A DNA stretch of 64,000 nucleotides from Astropecten irregularis (GCA_963971285.1 OZ020246.1:11639217-11703216), one strand, 5' to 3'. Positions 48,001 through 61,875 are shown, counted from the stretch's first letter. Numbers and translations are program-made. Notes: a model not told the origin generated them from the letters alone.

Positions 48001-50157
48001 GAACATGACTTTGGAATTTGGCACAGCTCATACTTTTATTTAGAGTACATATGGGGCTACATTTCGTGCAAGTTTCAGCTCGATTGCCTCTGTATTGAGG
48101 GAGAAATTTCAAACTCTAACAGAAAAAAGTGTCTCATAGTCTAAGTGCAGGGTTTTTTTTGCCGAGTGCTCTGCCGTTTTGTCGCATAGCGTGTGGTGCT
48201 ATACTTGGATTTTCGGCCATGAACATGACTTTGGAATTTGGAACTGCTCATACTTTCCTGTAGAGTACATCTGGGGCTACATTTCGTGCAAGTTTCAGCT
48301 CGATTACCTCAGTATTGAGGGAGAAATTTCAAACTCTAGCAGAAAAAATTGTCTCCTAGTCTAAGCGCAGTTTTTTTGCCGCCTACTCTGCCGTTTGTCG
48401 CATAGCGTGTGGTGCTATACTTGGATTTTCGGCCATGAACATGACTTTGGAATTTGGCACAGCTCATACTTTTATTTAGAGTACATATGGGGCTACATTT
48501 CGTGCAAGTTTCAGCTCGATTGCCTCTGTATTGAGGGAGAAATTTCAAACTCTAACAGAAAAAAGTGTCTCATAGTCTAAGTGCAGGGTTTTTTTTGCCG
48601 CGTGCTCTGCCGTTTTGTCGCATAGCGTGTGGTGCTATACTTGGATTTTCGGCCATGAACATGACTTTGGAATTTGGAACTGCTCATACTTTCCTGTAGA
48701 GTACATCTGGGGCTACATTTCGTGCAAGTTTCAGCTCGATTGCCTCTGTATTGAGGGAGAAATTTCAAACTCTAACAGAAAAAAGTGTCTCATAGTCTAA
48801 GTGCAGTTTTTTTGCCCACTGCTCTGCCGTTTTGTCGCATAGCGTGTGGTGCTATACTTGGATTTTCGGCCATGAACATGACTTTGGAATTTGGCACAGT
48901 TCATACTTTCCTGTAGAGTACATCTGGGGCTACATTTCGTGCAAGTTTCAGCTCGATTGCCTCTGTATTGAGGGAGAAATTTCAAACTCTAACAGAAAAA
49001 AGTGTCTCATAGTCTAAGTGCAGGGTTTTTTTTGCCGCGTGCTCTGCCGTTTTATCGCATAGCGTGTGGTGCTATACTTGGATTTTCGGCCATGAACATG
49101 ACTTTGGAATTTGGCACAGCTCATACTTTCCTGTAGAGTACATCTGGGGCTACATTTCGTGCAAGTTTCAGCTCGATTACCTCAGTATTGAGGGAGAAAT
49201 TTCAAACTCTAGCAGAAAAAATTGTCTCCTAGTCTAAGCGCAGTTTTTTTGCCGCCTACTCTGCCGTTTGTCGCAAAGCGTGTGGTGATATACTTGGATT
49301 TTCGGCCATGAACATGACTTTGGAATTTGGCACAGCTCATACTTTTATTTAGAGTACATATGGGGCTACATTTCGTGCAAGTTTCAGCTCGATTGCCTCT
49401 GTATTGAGGGAGAAATTTCAAACTCTAACAGAAAAAAGTGTCTCATAGTCTAAGTGCAGGGGTTTTTTTTTGCCGCGTGCTCTGCCGTTTTGTCGCATAG
49501 TGTGTGGTGCTATACTTGGATTTTCGGCCATGAACATGACTTTGGAATTTGGCACTGCTCATACTTTCCTGTAGAGTACATCTGGGGCTACATTTCGTGC
49601 AAGTTTCAGCTCGATTGCCTCTGTATTGTTGGAGAAATTTCAAACTCTAACCGAAAAAAGTGTCTCATAGTCTAAGGGCAGGGTTTTTTTTGCCGCGTGC
49701 TCTGCCGTTTTGTCGCATAGCGTGTGGTGCTATACTTGGATTTTCGGCCATGAACATGACTTTGGAATTTGGCACAGCTCATACTTTTATTTAGAGTACA
49801 TATGGGGCTACATTTCGTGCAAGTTTCAGCTCGATTGCCTCTGTATTGAGGGAGAAATTTCAAACTCTAGCAGAAAAAATTGTCTCCTAGTCTAAGCGCA
49901 GTTTTTTTGCCGCCTGCTCTGCCGTTTGTCGCAAAGCGTGTGGTGATATACTTGGATTTTCGGCCATGAACATGACTTTGGAATTTGGCACAGCTCATAC
50001 TTTTATTTAGAGTACATATGGGGCTACATTTCGTGCAAGTTTCAGCTCGATTGCCTCTGTATTGAGGGAGAAATTTCAAACTCTAACAGAAAAAAGTGTC
50101 TCATAGTCTAAGTGCAGGGGTTTTTTTTGCCGCGTGCTCTGCCGTTTTGTCGCATAG
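44828..50157. repeat. 13-monomer tandem duplication (2836 bp), two copies
   Basis: 44,828-47,320 matches 47,664-50,157 at an offset of 2836, becoming 2837 after one added T in the T tract near 49,463-49,471. Private states shared by both copies include GCCGAGTGCTC, GTGATATAC and GTATTGTTGGAG (near 46,790 and 49,627). The left part also re-uses 44.70-45.07 kb at an offset of about 2619, so the joint near 47,320 is a hybrid of a CAGGGG-T8 monomer and a GCGTATGG monomer. Confidence 0.88.
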
Positions 50158-53100
50158 TGTGTGGTGCTATACTTGGATTTTCGGCCATGAACATGACTTT
50201 GGAATTTGGCACTGCTCATACTTTCCTGTAGAGTACATCTCGGGCTACATTTCGTGCAAGTTTCAGCTCGATTGCCTCTGTATTGAGGGAGAAATTTCAA
50301 ACTCTAACCGAAAAAAGTGTCTCATAGTCTAAGGGCAGGGTTTTTTTTGCCGCGTGCTCTGCCGTTTTGTCGCATAGCGTGTGGTGCTATACTTGGATTT
50401 TCGGCCATGAACATGACTTTGGAATTTGGCACTGCTCATACTTTCCTTTAGAGTACATCTGGGGCTACATTTCGTGCAAGTTTCAGCTCGATTGCCTCTG
50501 TATTGAGGGAGAAATTTCAAACTCTAACCGAAAAAAGTGTCTCATAGTCTAAGGGCAGGGTTTTTTTTGCCGCGTGCTCTGCCGTTTTGTCGCATAGCGT
50601 GTGGTGCTATACTTGGATTTTCGGCCATGAACATGACTTTGGAATTTGGCACTGCTCATACTTTCCTGTAGAGTACATCTGGGGCTACATTTCGTGCAAG
50701 TTTCAGCTCGATTGCCTAAGTATTGAGGGAAAAATTTCAAATTCTAGCAGAAAAAAGTGTCTCATAGTCTAAGTGCAGTTTTTCTGCCGACTGCTCTGCC
50801 GTTTTTTCGCATAGCGTGTGGTGCTATACTTGGATTTTCGGCCATGAACATGACTTTGGAATTTGGCACAGCTCATACTTTGCTGTAGAGTACATCTGGG
50901 GCTACATTTCGTGCAAGTTTCAGCTCGATTGCCTCAGTATTGAGGGAGAAATTTCAAACTCTAGCAGAAAAAAGTGTCTCATAGTCTAAGTGCAGTTTTT
51001 CTGCCGACTGCTCTGCCGTTTTGTCGCATAGCGTGTGGTGCTATACTTGGATTTTCGGCCATGAACATGACTTTGGAATTTGGCACAGCTCATACTTTCC
51101 TGTAGAGTACATCTGGGGCTACATTTCGTGCAAGTTTCAGCTCGATTGCCTAAGTATTGAGGGAGAAATTTCAAAGTCTAGCAGAAAAAAGTGTCTCATA
51201 GTCTAAGTGCAGTTTTTCTGCCGACTGCTCTGCCGTTTTGTCGCATAGTGTGTGGTGCTATACTTGGATTTTCGGCCATGAACATGACTTTGGAATTTGG
51301 CACTGCTCATACTTTCCTGTAGAGTACATCTGGGGCTACATTTCGTGCAAGTTTCAGCTCGATTGCCTCTGTATTGAGGGAGAAATTTCAAACTCTAGCA
51401 GAAAAAAGTGTCTCCTAGTCTAAGTGCAGGGTTTTTTTTGCCGCGTGCTCTGCCGTTTTGTCGCATAGCGTGTTGTGCTATACTTGGATTTTCGGCCATG
51501 AACATGACTTTGGAATTTGGCACAGCTCATACTTTTATTTAGAGTACATATGGGACTACATTTCGTGCAAGTTTCAGCTCGATTGCCTCTGTATTGAGGG
51601 AGAAATTTCAAACTCTAGCAGAAAAAATTGTCTCCTAGTCTAAGCGCAGTTTTTTTGCCGCCTGCTCTGCCGTTTGTCGCAAAGCGTGTGGTGCTATACT
51701 TGGATTTTCGGCCATGAACATGACTTTGGAATTTGGCACAGCTCATACTTTTATTTAGAGTACATATGGGGCTACATTTCGTGCAAGTTTCAGCTCGATT
51801 GCCTCTGTATTGAGGGAGAAATTTCAAACTCTAACAGAAAAAAGTGTCTCATAGTCTAAGTGCAGGGGTTTTTTTTGCCGCGTGCTCTGCCGTTTTGTCG
51901 CATAGTGTGTGGTGCTATACTTGGATTTTCGGCCATGAACATGACTTTGGAATTTGGCACTGCTCATACTTTCCTGTAGAGTACATCTGGGGCTACATTT
52001 CGTGCAAGTTTCAGCTCGATTGCCTCTGTATTGAGGGAGAAATTTTAAACTCTAGCAGAAAAAAGTGTCTCATAGTCTAAGTGCAGTTTTTCTGCCGACT
52101 GCTCTGCCGTTTTGTGGCATAGCGTGTGGTGCTATACTTGGATTTTCGGCCATGAACATGACTTTGGAATTTGGCACAGCTCATACTTTCCTGTAGAGTA
52201 CATCTGGGGCTACATTTCGTGCAAGTTTCAGCTCGATTACCTCAGTATTGAGGGAGAAATTTCAAACTCTAGCAGAAAAAATTGTCTCCTAGTCTAAGCG
52301 CAGTTTTTTTGCCGCCTACTCTGCCGTTTGTCGCAAAGCGTGTGGTGCTATACTTGGATTTTCGGCCATGAACATGACTTTGGAATTTGGCACAGCTCAT
52401 ACTTTTATTTAGAGTACATATGGGGCTACATTTCGTGCAAGTTTCAGCTCGATTGCCTCGGTATTGAGGGAGAAATTTCAAACTCTAACAGAAAAAAGTG
52501 TCTCATAGTCTAAGTGCAGGTTTTTTTTTGCCGCGTGCTCTGCCGTTTTGTCGCATAGCGTGTGGTGCTATACTTGGATTTTCGGCCATGAACATGACTT
52601 TGGAATTTGGCACTGCTCATACTTTCCTGTAGAGTACATCTGGGGCTACATTTCGTGCAAGTTTCAGCTCGATTGCCTCTGTATTGAGGGAGAAATTTCA
52701 AACTCTAACAGAAAAAAGTGTCTCATAGTCTAAGTGCAGGTTTTTTTTTGCCGCGTGCTCTGCCGTTTTGTCGCATAGTGTGTGGTGCTATACTTGGATT
52801 TTCGGCCATGAACATGACTTTGGAATTTGGCACTGCTCATACTTTCCTGTAGAGTACATCTGGGGCTACATTTCGTGCAAGTTTCAGCTCGATTGCCTCT
52901 GTATTGAGGGAGAAATTTCAAACTCTAACCGAAAAAAGTGTCTCATAGTCTAAGGGCAGGGTTTTTTTTGCCGCGTGCTCTGCCGTTTTGTCGCATAGCG
53001 TGTGGTGCTATACTTGGATTTTCGGCCATGAACATGACTTTGGAATTTGGCACTGCTCATACTTTCCTTTAGAGTACATCTGGGGCTACATTTCGTGCAA

Positions 53101-55536
53101 GTTTCAGCTCGATTGCCTCTGTATTGAGGGAGAAATTTCAAACTCTAACCGAAAAAAGTGTCTCATAGTCTAAGGGCAGGGTTTTTTTTGCCGCGTGCTC
53201 TGCCGTTTTGTCGCATAGCGTGTGGTGCTATACTTGGATTTTCGGCCATGAACATGACTTTGGAATTTGGCACTGCTCATACTTTCCTGTAGAGTACATC
53301 TGGGGCTACATTTCGTGCAAGTTTCAGCTCGATTGCCTAAGTATTGAGGGAAAAATTTCAAATTCTAGCAGAAAAAAGTGTCTCATAGTCTAAGTGCAGT
53401 TTTTCTGCCGACTGCTCTGCCGTTTTTTCGCATAGCGTGTGGTGCTATACTTGGATTTTCGGCCATGAACATGACTTTGGAATTTGGCACAGCTCATACT
53501 TTGCTGTAGAGTACATCTGGGGCTACATTTCGTGCAAGTTTCAGCTCGATTGCCTCAGTATTGAGGGAGAAATTTCAAACTCTAGCAGAAAAAAGTGTCT
53601 CATAGTCTAAGTGCAGTTTTTCTGCCGACTGCTCTGCCGTTTTGTCGCATAGCGTGTGGTGCTATACTTGGATTTTCGGCCATGAACATGACTTTGGAAT
53701 TTGGCACAGCTCATACTTTCCTGTAGAGTACATCTGGGGCTACATTTCGTGCAAGTTTCAGCTCGATTGCCTAAGTATTGAGGGAGAAATTTCAAAGTCT
53801 AGCAGAAAAAAGTGTCTCATAGTCTAAGTGCAGTTTTTCTGCCGACTGCTCTGCCGTTTTGTCGCATAGTGTGTGGTGCTATACTTGGATTTTCGGCCAT
53901 GAACATGACTTTGGAATTTGGCACTGCTCATACTTTCCTGTAGAGTACATCTGGGGCTACATTTCGTGCAAGTTTCAGCTCGATTGCCTCTGTATTGAGG
54001 GAGAAATTTCAAACTCTAGCAGAAAAAAGTGTCTCCTAGTCTAAGTGCAGTTTTTTTGCCGACTGCTCTGCCGTTTTGTCGCATAGCGTGTTGTGCTATA
54101 CTTGGATTTTCGGCCATGAACATGACTTTGGAATTTGGCACAGCTCATACTTTTATTTAGAGTACATATGGGACTACATTTCGTGCAAGTTTCAGCTCGA
54201 TTGCCTCTGTATTGAGGGAGAAATTTCAAACTCTAGCAGAAAAAATTGTCTCCTAGTCTAAGCGCAGTTTTTTTGCCGCCTGCTCTGCCGTTTGTCGCAA
54301 AGCGTGTGGTGCTATACTTGGATTTTCGGCCATGAACATGACTTTGGAATTTGGCACAGCTCATACTTTTATTTAGAGTACATATGGGGCTACATTTCGT
54401 GCAAGTTTCAGCTCGATTGCCTCTGTATTGAGGGAGAAATTTCAAACTCTAACAGAAAAAAGTGTCTCATAGTCTAAGTGCAGGGGTTTTTTTTGCCGCG
54501 TGCTCTGCCGTTTTGTCGCATAGTGTGTGGTGCTATACTTGGATTTTCGGCCATGAACATGACTTTGGAATTTGGCACTGCTCATACTTTCCTGTAGAGT
54601 ACATCTGGGGCTACATTTCGTGCAAGTTTCAGCTCGATTGCCTCTGTATTGAGGGAGAAATTTTAAACTCTAGCAGAAAAAAGTGTCTCATAGTCTAAGT
54701 GCAGTTTTTCTGCCGACTGCTCTGCCGTTTTGTGGCATAGCGTGTGGTGCTATACTTGGATTTTCGGCCATGAACATGACTTTGGAATTTGGCACAGCTC
54801 ATACTTTCCTGTAGAGTACATCTGGGGCTACATTTCGTGCAAGTTTCAGCTCGATTACCTCAGTATTGAGGGAGAAATTTCAAACTCTAGCAGAAAAAAT
54901 TGTCTCCTAGTCTAAGCGCAGTTTTTTTGCCGCCTACTCTGCCGTTTGTCGCAAAGCGTGTGGTGCTATACTTGGATTTTCGGCCATGAACATGACTTTG
55001 GAATTTGGCACAGCTCATACTTTTATTTAGAGTACATATGGGGCTACATTTCGTGCAAGTTTCAGCTCGATTGCCTCGGTATTGAGGGAGAAATTTCAAA
55101 CTCTAACAGAAAAAAGTGTCTCATAGTCTAAGTGCAGGTTTTTTTTTGCCGCGTGCTCTGCCGTTTTGTCGCATAGCGTGTGGTGATATACTTGGATTTT
55201 CGGCCATGAACATGACTTTGGAATTTGGCACTGCTCATACTTTCCTGTAGAGTACATCTGGGGCTACATTTCGTGCAAGTTTCAGCTCGATTGCCTCTGT
55301 ATTGAGGGAGAAATTTCAAACTCTAACAGAAAAAAGTGTCTCATAGTCTAAGTGCAGGTTTTTTTTTGCCGCGTGCTCTGCCGTTTTGTCGCATAGTGTG
55401 TGGTGCTATACTTGGATTTTCGGCCATGAACATGACTTTGGAATTTGGCACTGCTCATACTTTCCTGTAGAGTACATCTGGGGCTACATTTCGTGCAAGT
55501 TTCAGCTCGATTGCCTCTGTATTGAGGGAGAAATTT
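50122..55536. repeat. 12-monomer tandem duplication (2621/2618 bp), two copies
   Basis: 50,122-52,918 matches 52,742-55,536. The offset is 2621 up to about 51,429 and 2618 afterwards, because the tract is CAGGG-T8-GCCGCG in copy 1 and CAG-T7-GCCGAC in copy 2. Shared private states include CTTTCCTTTAGAG, GGAAAAATTTC, CCGTTTTTTCGC, CAAAGTCTAG, GGGACTAC and TTTTAAACTC. Differences include CATCTCGGGC at 50,241 and GTGATATAC near 55,188. Confidence 0.88.
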
Positions 55537-58500
55537 CAACTCTAGCAGAAAAAAGTGTCTCCTAGTCTAAGTGCAGTTTTTTTGCCGACTGCTCTGCCGT
55601 TTTGTCGCATAGCGTGTTGTGCTATACTTGGATTTTCGGCCATGAACATGACTTTGGAATTTGGCACAGCTCATACTTTTATTTAGAGTACATATGGGAC
55701 TACATTTCGTGCAAGTTTCAGCTCGATTGCCTCTGTATTGAGGGAGAAATTTCAAACTCTAGCAGAAAAAATTGTCTCCTAGTCTAAGCGCAGTTTTTTT
55801 GCCGCCTGCTCTGCCGTTTGTCGCAAAGCGTGTGGTGCTATACTTGGATTTTCGGCCATGAACATGACTTTGGAATTTGGCACAGCTCATACTTTTATTT
55901 AGAGTACATATGGGGCTACATTTCGTGCAAGTTTCAGCTCGATTGCCTCTGTATTGAGGGAGAAATTTCAAACTCTAACAGAAAAAAGTGTCTCATAGTC
56001 TAAGTGCAGGGGTTTTTTTTGCCGCGTGCTCTGCCGTTTTGTCGCATAGTGTGTGGTGCTATACTTGGATTTTCGGCCATGAACATGACTTTGGAATTTG
56101 GCACTGCTCATACTTTCCTGTAGAGTACATCTGGGGCTACATTTCGTGCAAGTTTCAGCTCGATTGCCTCTGTATTGAGGGAGAAATTTCAAACTCTAAC
56201 CGAAAAAAGTGTCTCATAGTCTAAGGGCAGGGTTTTTTTTGCCGCGTGCTCTGCCGTTTTGTCGCATAGCGTGTGGTGCTATACTTGGATTTTCGGCCAT
56301 GAACATGACTTTGGAATTTGGCACTGCTCATACTTTCCTGTAGAGTACATCTGGGGCTACATTTCGTGCAAGTTTCAGCTCGATTGCCTAAGTATTGAGG
56401 GAGAAATTTCAAACTCTAGCAGAAAAAAGTGTCTCATAGTCTAAGTGCAGTTTTTCTGCCGACTGCTCTGCCGTTTTGTCGCATAGCGTGTGGTGCTATA
56501 CTTGGATTTTCGGCCATGAACATGACTTTGGAATTTGGCACAGCTCATACTTTCCTGTAGAGTACATCTGGGGCTACATTTCGTGCAAGTTTCAGCTCGA
56601 TTGCCTAAGTATTGAGGGAGAAATTTCAAACTCTAGCAGAAAAAAGTGTCTCATAGTCTAAGTGCAGTTTTTCTGCCGACTGCTCTGCCGTTTTGTCGCA
56701 TAGCGTGTGGTGCTATACTTGGATTTTCGGCCATGAACATGACTTTGGAATTTGGCACAGCTCATACTTTGCTGTAGAGTACATCTGGGGCTACATTTCG
56801 TGCAAGTTTCAGCTCGATTGCCTAAGTATTGAGGGAGAAATTTCAAACTCTAGCAGAAAAAAGTGTCTCATAGTCTAAGTGCAGTTTTTCTGCCGACTGC
56901 TCTGCCGTTTTGTCGCATAGCGTGTGGTGTTATACTTGGATTTTCGGCCATGAACATGACTTTGGAATTTGGCAGTGCTCATACTTTCCTGTAGAGTACA
57001 TCTGGGGCTACATTTCGTGCAAGTTTCAGCTCGATTGCCTCAGTATTGAGGGAGAAATTTCAAACCCTAGCAGAACAAAGTGTCTCTTAGTCTAAGTGCA
57101 GTTTTTTTGCCGCGTGCTCTGCCGTTTTGTCGCATAGCGTGTGGTGCTATACTTGGATTTTCGGCCAAGAACATGACTTTGGAATTTGGCACTGCTCATA
57201 CTTTCCTGTAGAGTACATCTGGGGCTACATTTCGTGCAAGTTTCAGCTCGATTGCCTCTGTATTGAGGGAGAAATTTCAAACTCTAACAGAAAAAAGTGT
57301 CTCATAGTCTAAGTGCAGGGTTTTTTTTGCCGCGTGCTCTGCCGTTTTGTCGCATAGTGTGTGGTGCTATACTTGGATTTTCGGCCATGAACATGACTTT
57401 GGAATTTGGCACTGCTCATACTTTCCTGTAGAGTACATCTGGGGCTACATTTCGTGCAAGTTTCAGCTCGATTGCCTCAGTATTGAGGGAGAAATTTCAA
57501 AGTCTAGCAGAAAAAAGTGTCTCATAGTCTAAGTGCAGTTTTTCTGCCGACTGCTCTGCCGTTTTGTCGCATAGTGTGTGGTGCTATACTTGGATTTTCG
57601 GCCATGAACATGACTTTGGAATTTGGCACTGCTCATACTTTCCTGTAGAGTACATCTGGGGCTACATTTCGTGCAAGTTTCAGCTCGATTGCCTCTGTAT
57701 TGAGGGAGAAATTTCAAACTCTAGCAGAAAAAAGTGTCTCCTAGTCTAAGTGCAGTTTTTTTGCCGACTGCTCTGCCGTTTTGTCGCATAGCGTGTTGTG
57801 CTATACTTGGATTTTCGGCCATGAACATGACTTTGGAATTTGGCACAGCTCATACTTTTATTTAGAGTACATATGGGACTACATTTCGTGCAAGTTTCAG
57901 CTCGATTGCCTCTGTATTGAGGGAGAAATTTCAAACTCTAGCAGAAAAAATTGTCTCCTAGTCTAAGCGCAGTTTTTTTGCCGCCTGCTCTGCCGTTTGT
58001 CGCAAAGCGTGTGGTGCTATACTTGGATTTTCGGCCATGAACATGACTTTGGAATTTGGCACAGCTCATACTTTTATTTAGAGTACATATGGGGCTACAT
58101 TTCGTGCAAGTTTCAGCTCGATTGCCTCTGTATTGAGGGAGAAATTTCAAACTCTAACAGAAAAAAGTGTCTCATAGTCTAAGTGCAGGGGTTTTTTTTG
58201 CCGCGTGCTCTGCCGTTTTGTCGCATAGTGTGTGGTGCTATACTTGGATTTTCGGCCATGAACATGACTTTGGAATTTGGCACTGCTCATACTTTCCTGT
58301 AGAGTACATCTGGGGCTACATTTCGTGCAAGTTTCAGCTCGATTGCCTCTGTATTGAGGGAGAAATTTTAAACTCTAGCAGAAAAAAGTGTCTCATAGTC
58401 TAAGTGCAGTTTTTCTGCCGACTGCTCTGCCGTTTTGTGGCATAGCGTGTGGTGCTATACTTGGATTTTCGGCCATGAACATGACTTTGGAATTTGGCAC

Positions 58501-61026
58501 AGCTCATACTTTCCTGTAGAGTACATCTGGGGCTACATTTCGTGCAAGTTTCAGCTCGATTACCTCAGTATTGAGGGAGAAATTTCAAACTCTAGCAGAA
58601 AAAATTGTCTCCTAGTCTAAGCGCAGTTTTTTTGCCGCCTACTCTGCCGTTTGTCGCAAAGCGTGTGGTGCTATACTTGGATTTTCGGCCATGAACATGA
58701 CTTTGGAATTTGGCACAGCTCATACTTTTATTTAGAGTACATATGGGGCTACATTTCGTGCAAGTTTCAGCTCGATTGCCTCGGTATTGAGGGAGAAATT
58801 TCAAACTCTAACAGAAAAAAGTGTCTCATAGTCTAAGTGCAGGTTTTTTCTTGCCGCGTGCTCTGCCGTTTTGTCGCATAGCGTGTGGTGATATACTTGG
58901 ATTTTCGGCCATGAACATGACTTTGGAATTTGGCACTGCTCATACTTTCCTGTAGAGTACATCTGGGGCTACATTTCGTGCAAGTTTCAGCTCGATTGCC
59001 TCTGTATTGAGGGAGAAATTTCAAACTCTAACAGAAAAAAGTGTCTCATAGTCTAAGTGCAGGTTTTTTTTTGCCGCGTGCTCTGCCGTTTTGTCGCATA
59101 GTGTGTGGTGCTATACTTGGATTTTCGGCCATGAACATGACTTTGGAATTTGGCACTGCTCATACTTTCCTGTAGAGTACATCTGGGGCTACATTTCGTG
59201 CAAGTTTCAGCTCGATTGCCTCTGTATTGAGGGAGAAATTTCAACTCTAGCAGAAAAAAGTGTCTCCTAGTCTAAGTGCAGTTTTTTTGCCGACTGCTCT
59301 GCCGTTTTGTCGCATAGCGTGTTGTGCTATACTTGGATTTTCGGCCATGAACATGACTTTGGAATTTGGCACAGCTCATACTTTTATTTAGAGTACATAT
59401 GGGACTACATTTCGTGCAAGTTTCAGCTCGATTGCCTCTGTATTGAGGGAGAAATTTCAAACTCTAGCAGAAAAAATTGTCTCCTAGTCTAAGCGCAGTT
59501 TTTTTGCCGCCTGCTCTGCCGTTTGTCGCAAAGCGTGTGGTGCTATACTTGGATTTTCGGCCATGAACATGACTTTGGAATTTGGCACAGCTCATACTTT
59601 TATTTAGAGTACATATGGGGCTACATTTCGTGCAAGTTTCAGCTCGATTGCCTCTGTATTGAGGGAGAAATTTCAAACTCTAACAGAAAAAAGTGTCTCA
59701 TAGTCTAAGTGCAGGGGTTTTTTTTGCCGCGTGCTCTGCCGTTTTGTCGCATAGTGTGTGGTGCTATACTTGGATTTTCGGCCATGAACATGACTTTGGA
59801 ATTTGGCACTGCTCATACTTTCCTGTAGAGTACATCTGGGGCTACATTTCGTGCAAGTTTCAGCTCGATTGCCTCTGTATTGAGGGAGAAATTTCAAACT
59901 CTAACCGAAAAAAGTGTCTCATAGTCTAAGGGCAGGGTTTTTTTTGCCGCGTGCTCTGCCGTTTTGTCGCATAGCGTGTGGTGCTATACTTGGATTTTCG
60001 GCCATGAACATGACTTTGGAATTTGGCACTGCTCATACTTTCCTGTAGAGTACATCTGGGGCTACATTTCGTGCAAGTTTCAGCTCGATTGCCTAAGTAT
60101 TGAGGGAGAAATTTCAAACTCTAGCAGAAAAAAGTGTCTCATAGTCTAAGTGCAGTTTTTCTGCCGACTGCTCTGCCGTTTTGTCGCATAGCGTGTGGTG
60201 CTATACTTGGATTTTCGGCCATGAACATGACTTTGGAATTTGGCACAGCTCATACTTTCCTGTAGAGTACATCTGGGGCTACATTTCGTGCAAGTTTCAG
60301 CTCGATTGCCTAAGTATTGAGGGAGAAATTTCAAACTCTAGCAGAAAAAAGTGTCTCATAGTCTAAGTGCAGTTTTTCTGCCGACTGCTCTGCCGTTTTG
60401 TCGCATAGCGTGTGGTGCTATACTTGGATTTTCGGCCATGAACATGACTTTGGAATTTGGCACAGCTCATACTTTGCTGTAGAGTACATCTGGGGCTACA
60501 TTTCGTGCAAGTTTCAGCTCGATTGCCTAAGTATTGAGGGAGAAATTTCAAACTCTAGCAGAAAAAAGTGTCTCATAGTCTAAGTGCAGTTTTTCTGCCG
60601 ACTGCTCTGCCGTTTTGTCGCATAGCGTGTGGTGTTATACTTGGATTTTCGGCCATGAACATGACTTTGGAATTTGGCAGTGCTCATACTTTCCTGTAGA
60701 GTACATCTGGGGCTACATTTCGTGCAAGTTTCAGCTCGATTGCCTCAGTATTGAGGGAGAAATTTCAAACCCTAGCAGAACAAAGTGTCTCTTAGTCTAA
60801 GTGCAGTTTTTTTGCCGCGTGCTCTGCCGTTTTGTCGCATAGCGTGTGGTGCTATACTTGGATTTTCGGCCAAGAACATGACTTTGGAATTTGGCACTGC
60901 TCATACTTTCCTGTAGAGTACATCTGGGGCTACATTTCGTGCAAGTTTCAGCTCGATTGCCTCTGTATTGAGGGAGAAATTTCAAACTCTAACAGAAACA
61001 AGTGTCTCATAGTCTAAGTGCAGGTT
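53774..61026. repeat. 17-monomer tandem duplication (3705 bp), two copies
   Basis: 53,774-57,321 matches 57,479-61,026 at a constant offset of 3705 bp. Both copies include the 1-bp deletion TTTCAACTC (near 55,537 and 59,242), GTGTTATAC, CAAACCCTAG, AGAACAAAG and GGCCAAGAAC. Differences seen are a C inside the T tract near 58,850 and AGAAACAAG near 60,998. This unit begins inside the preceding 12-monomer duplication, so it is the later event there. Confidence 0.88.
53845..56188. repeat. 7-monomer duplication (1526/1527-bp offset)
   Basis: 53,845-54,662 matches 55,372-56,188. The offset is 1527 left of the TTTCAACTC deletion and 1526 right of it. It includes the GCGTGTTGTGC, GGGACTAC and GTCGCAAAGCG monomers. 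The whole arrangement recurs in the second copy of the 3705-bp unit. Confidence 0.82.
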
Positions 61027-61400
61027 TTTTTTTGCCGCGTGCTCTGCCGTTTTGTCGCATAGTGTGTGGTGCTATACTTGGATTTTCGGCCATGAACATG
61101 ACTTTGGAATTTGGCACTGCTCATACTTTCCTGTAGAGTACATCTGGGGCTACATTTCGTGCAAGTTTCAGCTCGATTGCCTCTGTATTGAGGGAGAAAT
61201 TTCAAACTCTAGCAGAAAAAAGTGTCTCCTAGTCTAAGTGCAGTTTTTTTGCCGACTGCTCTGCCGTTTTGTCGCATAGCGTGTTGTGCTATACTTGGAT
61301 TTTCGGCCATGAACATGACTTTGGAATTTGGCACAGCTCATACTTTTATTTAGAGTACATATGGGACTACATTTCGTGCAAGTTTCAGCTCGATTGCCTC

Positions 61401-61450
61401 TGTATTGAGGGAGAAATTTCAAAAACTTTGGAAAAAATTGTCTCCTAGTC
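61401..61450 (+). repeat. Scrambled segment within one monomer
   Basis: Where sister monomers read TTTCAAACTCTAGCAGAAAAAATTG, this one reads TTTC, then AAAAACTTTGGAAAAAATTG. The new 9-mer ACTTTGGAA (61,425-61,433) equals phases 14-22 of the same monomer, and flanking sequence is normal. It is the only multi-base substitution of this kind I found in the window. Confidence 0.9.
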
Positions 61451-61875
61451 TAAGCGCAGTTTTTTTGCCGCCTGCTCTGCCGTTTGTCGCAAAGCGTGTG
61501 GTGCTATACTTGGATTTTCGGCCATGAACATGACTTTGGAATTTGGCACAGCTCATACTTTTATTTAGAGTACATATGGGGCTACATTTCGTGCAAGTTT
61601 CAGCTCGATTGCCTCTGTATTGAGGGAGAAATTTCAAACTCTAACAGAAAAAAGTGTCTCATAGTCTAAGTGCAGGGGTTTTTTTTGCCGCGTGCTCTGC
61701 CGTTTTGTCGCATAGTGTGTGGTGCTATACTTGGATTTTCGGCCATGAACATGACTTTGGAATTTGGCACAGCTCATACTTTTATTTAGAGTACATATGG
61801 GGCTACATTTCGTGCAAGTTTCAGCTCGATTGCCTCTGTATTGAGGGAGAAATTTCAAACTCTAGCAGAAAAAAG

